A stretch of 52,507 bases of DNA. It comes from Chromera velia. Its lineage: Eukaryota > Sar > Chromeraceae. The translations under genes and the position numbers were made by a program. The notes under the pieces are model-generated. The model had not been told where the DNA came from. It saw only the letters and a program-made list of their open reading frames with translations, and did not search any database. Location of the stretch: positions 2,501 to 55,007 of the forward strand of contig JAHBMJ010000028.1 of NCBI GenBank assembly GCA_018398765.1. The letters run 5' to 3'. Within the stretch, counting starts at the first letter, position 1, and every line of letters starts with the position of its first letter. Positions 46,174 to 52,507 of this stretch are shown here, in pieces.

Positions 46174-49013
46174 CGCACGCACGCACGCACCCACGGACGC
46201 ACGGACGCACGCACACACGCACACACGCGCACACGCGCACACGCGCACACGCGCACACACACACACACACGCACGCACTCACGCACACACGCACGCACGC
46301 ACGGGCGCACGGGCGCACGCACACACGCACACACGCGCACACGCGCACGCGCGCACGCGCGCACGCACGCACGCACGCACGCACGCACACACGCACACAC
46401 GCACACACGCACACACGCACACACGCACACACGCACACACGCACACACGCGCACACGCGCACACGCACACACACACACACACACACACACGAGGATGCAT
46501 GCAGTAGGTCAGTGGGAGAAAGAGAGAGAGGGCGAGCCTTGGAAGAAAAGAAAAGGGAGAAGAGAGGAAGTAAGGACACGCATGCACAAACAAAACAAAG
46601 AGACAGACGTCCGTCTGGAGAGTCATTCATTGCACAGAGAGAAAGAAAGGCAGAAAGGAGAAGGAACAAAAAAGCGTTGTCTCGTCCATCCCATTGACAG
46701 AAGACAGATGATGCACAGAAAGATCGAAGGACGGGGAATCAAACAGAATTGTCGATCAATCGCCCGATTCGATTCGTGCACGGAGAAAAACAAAAGGAGA
46801 GAAAAGAAAGAAAGAAAGAAAGAAAGAAAAAAGAGAATTGAACGACGAGACGAGCCAGATCGATCGATCGAACGGTAGGCATGCACGATGCTAGTTGGTC
46901 GGCTCTCTCTTTTCCTTTTGTTGAGAGAGAGACTGACTGACTGACTGACTGGTTGAACAGTTTGGGGTTTAAAACGTTCGGTTTCATCACACGTACTACC
47001 AGCCCTCCTTTCGTCATCACTGCAGGCTCCCTCCAAGGAGCGAGCGCAAGCAAGCAGGCAAACAGAGGAGAACAGAAGAGAAGAGAAGAGCCCACGTGCA
47101 GATAGATATGCACACATACATACACACACTTAAACAAGAGGAAGAGGGATGCACGAAGAAGACAGAGAGAGAAAGGAAAGAATCTAGAGAGAGATCCTCA
47201 ATACGTCCTCATCCGGCTGCATGGCTGCACATGCTGTGAGTACCCAATTGTGCTATCTCACTGTCGGTTTGTTCTTGTAACTGTTTCGCCTGTCTTTTTC
47301 CTATTCGTCCTCTCTCATTCACCCACCTGCTACCCTGATCAGAAATCGGAAACAAAAGTGCGAAGAGAAAAGAAAATCCATCCAAGGAAAAGAGAGGTGC
47401 TTGCTGGACGATCTCCAATTGTATTCACCCACTCACCACCCAATCCAACGAACGAGTGGCAAAAAAAAAAAAATGTACAACACAGATCAGATTCAGTCAG
47501 AAGCAGGCACCGATGGAAAAACAAAGAAAAGAAAAGAGGCGGTACAGGCTCACCTTCCCCCATCCCAACAGCCGGTATGTAAGGTCACACAATCGACCGA
47601 CTGACTACTTGACTGACTGACTGACTGGCTGACTGACTGACCAGGAATGCTCAGGAGGTTCAGACGGAATCTGACCACCACATGCGACGCGTCCACTCCC
47701 GTGACCCATTCTGCCCAGGGGGGGCGTTCAAGCTGTGGGGGCACGCTCGGCGGTTTGCTCATCGGCCCTACAACAAATGAAGAAAGAGAAAACGTCATAT
47801 TATGTACGCCTTTCTTTCGATTTCTTCCTTCTTTCCTTCCTTCCTTTCTGTCTGCAATGTTCAGAACACAGATGCGTCTTATCGCCTTCCCATTCCTTTC
47901 TTCTGTGTCCTCTTCACGATTCTACCAAACAGTCCATGCAACCGTCAAGGAACAGAAGAGAAAGGACAGGAACTACTGAAAATCACAGGCGCGCGCCCGC
48001 ACGCACACACACACGCACACACACACACACTTAGTTTTCCCGCCCCCCACCCCCCGACCTGAGGTTGGATGTGTGGCCCCTCCTCCCCCTGCCGACGTCC
48101 CTCCTCCTCCGTGTGCCCCTCCACCTGGTGCTGCTGCTGTACGGTTGCCCCCCTGCCCCCCCGTGACTGCAAGCGCCTTCATGCAGGTCTCCCTCGCCTC
48201 TCCAACCTGACAGACAAAATATTCATACAACAAATCAATGAGGAAACGAAAGACCGAGAGAGGAAGCATCAAGGAAGTGGAGACACGTAAAGCCGGAAGG
48301 AACGATGTGTGTGTGAGGACACGCTGAGAAACCGAATCCGAGCAAGAAGGGATCGAGCAGACAGACCAGAAGGGAATGAATTCAAAAGTGGGTGCAGTCA
48401 AATGGGTCTCCATGGAAACAAACAAGCAGACGAAGGAGGAAATAACCGAGAAGGAAAGAAAGAAAGGCAGAAAAGTGGCGCAAAGCCGATCAGAGAGCAA
48501 AAGAGAGAAAGAATGAGGCAGAGAGCAGACGGACTTTTTTGAAGTACTCGGCGGCTCTCTCGCGATCGATCTGGCACTTTTGTTTGTCCGGGTGTACGCA
48601 GAGGGTGATCTGCATGCAGCATACATTCATAGAGTTCTGTATGAAAATGAATGTTTGTCCGGGTGTACGCAGAGGGTGATCTGCATGCAGCATACATACA
48701 CGCAGAGGGTGATCTGCATGCAGCATACATTCATAGAATTCTGTATGAAAATGAATGTTTGTCCGTGTGTATGAAGAGGGTGATCTGCATGTAGCATACA
48801 TTCATAGAATTCTGTATGAAAATGAATGTTTGTCCGGGTGTACGAAGAGGGTGATCTGCATGCAGAATCGACGAGTCGGTCAGTCATGGGTCAAATTCAA
48901 AAAGAAACGACGTGAAATTGGACGATAAGCGTTTTGAAGCGCCGTATTGCGTCAGCAGTCTCCTGTTTCTGCATGGTTCACGTGAGGAGCCAGCAGAAGC
49001 AGACGGAACTGGC

Positions 49014-49051
<38 letters not shown>

Positions 49052-52000
49052 ACACACATACACACACACACACACACACACAGAAAGAGAAGGAAGAAAA
49101 GAGAAAGACAGAAACAGTCATGATCTCCACACAGTGGCTGAATTTTTGACTGACAGACAGACAGACTGACCTTTCTGTATGCTGCCTCGACGCGTTCCTT
49201 CCTTGCTCCCACAGGCAGCCCCAAAATCGCAAAGCAGGCCGCCCTGTCCTTTTCTGGTCGCCCCCGAGCCACCGCTGCCGCATGCGCCCCCGTCATCAGT
49301 CGTCTGTTCAACGCCGTCTCAAAGGCCTCAACGCTCCTCACCGCCAGGAACGGCCTGCATCCAGGCATCCATGCGTGTAGGCAAATAAATACAATTCACA
49401 ATCGAACCAACATTGCACACACTGGGCATCTTACTTTCTTTCTCTGAGGGCAGACTTGGCAGCATCGCGCAGAGGCGCACAGCATGAGAAAGACGTGATG
49501 AGAGACAAAGAAAAACAAGCAGCTGGTTTGGAATAATCGAAATACACGCAGAGATACAGGCCGGAAGGAAACCGGGATGATGCACCATTCCACCATGCAT
49601 GCAGTGAGAGAGATGCGCCTGAATGGAAAGGAAAGGTACACCAAGAAGTTAGGAGAAGAAGAAGAAGATGTGCCAGAGGGAAGAAAACGACGCAGACAAC
49701 CAGGCCATTCAACGTTCAGAAAACAGACCAAAAAAAAAGAGGAAGGAGAGAGGCGGGTCAGAAATGAACCACGGTATTCAACAACACCCCATTTTCTTCA
49801 AAGACCACGAGAAAAACGGACCGACCAATCTGAGGGCAGTGCAGACTTGAGGGGCGCCGCCTGTCCTTGCGGTCCGCCTACAGGCCCTGCTCCACTTCTG
49901 GCAGCCCCCGCAGTTGCTCCTCCCACATGCACCCCTGTCGTCCCCACACCAGCCTGTCTTGCCATCCCTGCCGTCCCCCCCCCAGGCCGCTGCTGAAAGT
50001 TGGGACCCCCAAATCCCCCCGCTGGCCTCCCGGGGCCTGGTGGCTGCGCCCGCCCCTCCCCTGCTGCTGGCTTTTGGGAGCCTCCAAAAGACGCTTGAGA
50101 GGAGGCCGCGCCGGGGGTGTTGTGACCGGACCCGGACCCAGACGCGCCGTGTGCCGGGCCCCCAGATGCCGCCGCCATTTTGTCCGCCACGGCCCGTGCG
50201 AGAGACTTTCTGGAAAATCCCCTAGGAGACATTCCGCCGCAGTGGGCTTTGTACAGTTTCTTCAATTCGCCCAATGGAAGGGTCTCGGTGGTGTTCTCTG
50301 AGGCAGCAGTGGGTTTTTCCTTTTCTTTTTCTGCTGGGGTCGCTGAGGGTCCTGGTGCTGGTGCTGTTTTCTTCTCTGAAGCTCGGCGGGAGGATTTGGA
50401 TTTGGTGGGCGGACGGAAGGGGGAAGGGGGGGCGATTGGGGGATCCGGGGGGCGTTGGTCTTGGGCTTTTTGCCCCTTTCCTTTCTGGCAGGGGGGGGAT
50501 CTGACTTTGGGTTCTTCCATCGGAGCGGCCGCTGTATGGGGTTTGGGGTAATTCTTCTTTTCCTCCTTGTGAATAGTGGGGGTTTTCTTTGTCTGAGAAG
50601 GAGAGGCCTCTTTTTGATGGTGTGAGGTCCTGTCTCTTTTTTTCTGCTGCTGTGGGCATGTGTGTTCGTGGGGCATTGGGGTTTTGGGTCCGCCTGTTTT
50701 GGGTTTTCCTGAAGAAGCAGAGAAGGGAACGGAAGTTCTTTCTTTGTCTTTGGTTTTGCGTGAGGGGGTAGGGGGGCCCTCTTTCTCCCGTCTCGGGGGC
50801 ATCAAGGAAGCGCGGCCAGGAACCTCAGTTGGTTTCTCTCTGCGGCTACGAAGAGGCGACTTGAGAGCAGAGAGAGAGGGCCCCGGTTTGGTGACCCTGT
50901 TGGCAGACGGTGAGGAAACGGGGGCGGAGTGGGATACGGAGACGGGGACTGATGATTTTCGTCCTGCCGAAGTCTGGGGGGGGGGAGACGGGAGTGGGGG
51001 TTCCTGGGGGGGTTGACAGTCTGCTTCTTCCTCCTCCTCTTCGTTGGTGTCCTTTGGTTCGTCATTCGAGAAAGAGAAAGGGACCGCTCGGTGTCCTTCT
51101 TTTTGCTGTGAAGTTTCTTGCTTCACTGTGGAAGGACGAGGTGAAAGAGGGGTTCTGTTTTCTTTTTCCTTCTCGGAGGAACTGGGAGGGCGCGCAGTTT
51201 CTCCCTCTCCCTCTCCTCCGGTCTGATGGTCCAAATGGGGTATCGGGGGGGGGGTTCTTCTTCCTTCTGCCGTCTCTGCGTTGGACTTTTCGGGGACCGC
51301 TCCCTGGGTCCATCGGACTGCAGACCCAGGGGGCATGCCGGGGTGATTCTGGGAGGAAAAGGAAGGAGGAGGGGGCGGACGGGTAATGCCTGCCTTCTTT
51401 CCTTCGACTGCAGTGGAAGCGCTCCCTTTTTCCACCCCCTTCGAGGTTTTGTTGAGAATAGGAGAACGGGGCGGGGGCATGGAGGGGGGTGGTAGGTCGT
51501 CTGGATTTGGGAAGTGGGATTTCTTGGCCTTGGCTGCTTGGGTGGGACTGGGGGGAGCGGGGGAGAAAAATCCGTGGGGGGGGGCAGGGGGGACATTCAG
51601 CGGTTCTGCAGCAGCTGTCACCCCTGTTGTCGCCCCGAACACCGGAGACCTTCTTTCAGCAGTTGGCGTGTCTCCTCCAGAGGCTCGTTTGGGAGTGGCA
51701 GGCGTCTCCATTTCCTCTCCTTTTACTCGCTTTGCTTGATTTAATTCCACACCCAGCATCTTCTCTGCAGAGACTCCGAGAGGGGGGGTTGGGAGGAAGG
51801 GAGATGCTGTACGTGCTGCCATGGGATTGGCGGTGGGGGGTGAGAACAGGGGTGTCGTGGAGCCTCTCTGCTTGGATTTCGGGGATGCGGCGGGTCTCTC
51901 TCCAGCCTGAGCAGACGGGCCGTCTTTTTTGTCCCGTTGGAATTCTTTGTCTTTTTCTTTTTCTTCTTCTTTTTGTTTCGGCGGCGTCGTTTGGGCTTTG

Positions 52001-52194
52001 AGTGGGTGTGCACCTGTTGATGACATTGTGTGGGAGTGTGGTTCGCCTTCTGCTGGCAATACGGGGGCTGTGGAGGTGGAGGCGGACGAGGACAGCCAGG
52101 GCCTGAGTCTGTGTTGGATGTCGGGGGGCAGGTTGACCGTGACAGCAGGGGAAGCGAGGAGCGCCTTGGCTTTCTTGTATTTCTTCTCAATTGC
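45478..52194 (-). CDS. J-domain (DnaJ/Hsp40-like) protein, 5' end outside window (8 exons, 1109 aa visible)
   Basis: Exons, 5' to 3': 52194-49826, 49354-49171, 48609-48535, 48206-48059, 47767-47642, 47019-46950, 45994-45869, 45709-45478. All GT-AG with matched phases; 1110 codons including TGA. The first visible exon opens at an acceptor (ttgcag|GCA), so earlier exons lie beyond 52194. Its 790 residues are Pro/Lys/Glu/Ser-rich and probably disordered, with a SAP-like motif near the end ([20 protein letters not shown], about 50180-50290). The J domain is rebuilt over three exons: [20 protein letters not shown] and YRK, then [11 protein letters not shown] with the essential HPD, then [21 protein letters not shown] Gly-rich linker follows, then about 190 residues with beta-strand-like stretches ([56 protein letters not shown]) that I cannot assign. 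J proteins stimulate Hsp70 ATPase. The SAP-like motif hints at a nuclear role (inference). Confidence 0.8.
45754..45803. repeat. 25-bp tandem duplication in a short intron
   Basis: gcaaaatggattctca plus c/g and acagagag occurs twice in direct tandem, one mismatch, inside the 159-nt intron before the last exon of the J-domain gene. Confidence 0.9.
46107..46491. repeat. 385-bp alternating purine-pyrimidine tract (CA/CG), intronic
   Basis: Nearly unbroken alternation of (AC)n, (GCAC)n and (GCGCAC)n blocks between exons 6 and 7 of the J-domain gene. Breaks are few (ccacgg, actcac, cgggcg). It explains the Val-Cys-Ala and Thr-His frames on both strands. Confidence 0.97.
47184..47224 (-). other. 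Possible alternative last exon of the J-domain gene
   Basis: A good acceptor (catgtgcag) precedes CC ATG CAG CCG GAT..., which is phase-compatible with the exon ending at 47642 and reads [13 protein letters not shown] then TAG. Using it would end the protein before the three C-terminal exons. The longer model is preferred because its three further exons join in phase and look coding. Confidence 0.3.
48592..48866 (-). repeat. Tandem copies of the HPD-exon acceptor and first codons
   Basis: The genuine acceptor (catgcag) and exon start at 48609 are repeated upstream with exon-like starts at 48680, 48713, 48784 and 48855. Spacing is 71, 33, 71 and 71 nt. Four copies carry tgcatgcag; the one at 48784 has tgcatgtag. 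Copies at 48680 and 48855 encode [17 protein letters not shown] and [17 protein letters not shown] before a TGA. The 48784 copy has HTDK in place of HPDK and the 48713 copy is cut short. Confidence 0.85.
49018..49082. repeat. (CA)n tract, intronic
   Basis: About 65 bp of CA with two TA interruptions, in the intron between exons 2 and 3 of the J-domain gene. A shorter CA tract (about 48000-48030) follows exon 4. Confidence 0.95.
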
Positions 52195-52507
52195 CTGCAA
52201 AAAGAAGGAAGGAAGGAAGGAATTGGGAGGGAGGTGTCAAGAACAAAAGAGAAATGAGAAACGGAAGACGGGAGGGAAGCGACGCATGCATGAGGGGATG
52301 AATCCTCCGAGAAAAACACGAAGGAAGGCAAAATCCTTCCTCTATCCGATAGAGCACGAATGAACAACAGAAGAACGAACAGACTGATCATCTCATGAAA
52401 AAAAGAAGAGCGACACAGCTATGTGAGAAGGAGAAGAGAAGAGAAGAGAAGACCCATGCACACCGTGAAGCAAAAAATGAATCCAAGGGATCACCCCCCC
52501 CCCCCCC
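52195..52507. other. Intron or upstream part of the J-domain gene; ends in poly-C
   Basis: No exon recognised. GAAGG and GAAGA runs, then at least 13 C at the window end. The minus-strand acceptor at 52195 shows the gene continues beyond the window. Confidence 0.5.

Noticed and set aside
45373-46878. 501-codon plus-strand ORF with a Thr-His-Ala-Arg repeat
   Set aside because: It is the antisense of J-domain exons 7 and 8 plus the CA/CG tract; the minus-strand exons have matched splice phases.
49867-50301. Plus ORFs over 49.8-52.2 kb
   Set aside because: They are antisense shadows of the GC-rich first visible exon of the J-domain gene.
1-52507. tRNA, rRNA, CRISPR arrays, operons or ribosome binding sites
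   Set aside because: No tRNA-like box A/box B pair or rRNA core was noticed, and introns show the DNA is eukaryotic, so prokaryotic features do not apply.

Overview
The window is nuclear DNA from a eukaryote with intron-rich genes. Introns are GT-AG and most acceptors end in TGCAG. Dinucleotide tracts, (ACAG)n and poly-purine runs fill introns and spacers, and the palindrome TGCATGCA is very common. This style fits a free-living alveolate alga, most plausibly a chromerid (Chromera/Vitrella). That assignment is inference from style; no marker gene proves it.

Layout. (1) 1-2886: no intact gene, only short coding-like remnants. (2) 2887-6711, minus: complete seven-exon two-RRM nucleolar protein of the RBM34/Nop12 type, 335 aa. 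(3) 7385-9217, plus: RhaT-type sugar/proton symporter, 509 aa, one intron, head-to-head with the RRM gene. (4) 9218-12170: gene-poor and increasingly AT-rich, with a 232-bp MITE. (5) 12171-21795: tandem array of a 2.72-kb pyrimidine-rich satellite, three full units plus a partial one, with an assembly gap in the first. (6) 21796-29670: AT-rich flank with a long inverted repeat, then about 7 kb of low-complexity DNA with only weak candidate exons. (7) 29671-39359, minus: ten-exon gene for a 1774-aa RRM+KH RNA-binding protein with long Q/G/N-rich and acidic tails. (8) 40639-42419, plus: two-exon reticulon, head-to-head with the KH gene. (9) 42420-45477: convergent spacer with an AT-rich island. 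(10) 45478-52194, minus: 3' part (8 exons, 1109 aa) of a J-domain protein whose 5' end lies outside the window.

Exon models were built by hand from splice motifs. Every junction keeps reading frame and phase, and the conserved motifs (RNP1/RNP2, KH core, HPD, reticulon hairpins) are rebuilt across introns. The genes do not form a pathway: two RNA-binding proteins, a transporter, an ER-shaping protein and a co-chaperone.

The most unusual signal is repeated local duplication of a 3' splice site together with the first codons of the exon behind it. In the RBM34-like gene the extra acceptor lies exactly 93 nt upstream and would add 31 in-frame codons. In the J-domain gene four extra acceptor copies sit upstream of the HPD exon; three re-encode the HPDK region, and at least two of those run into an early stop. 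In both genes the copied acceptor contains TGCAG. The 2.72-kb satellite and the MITE are the other features I would follow up.
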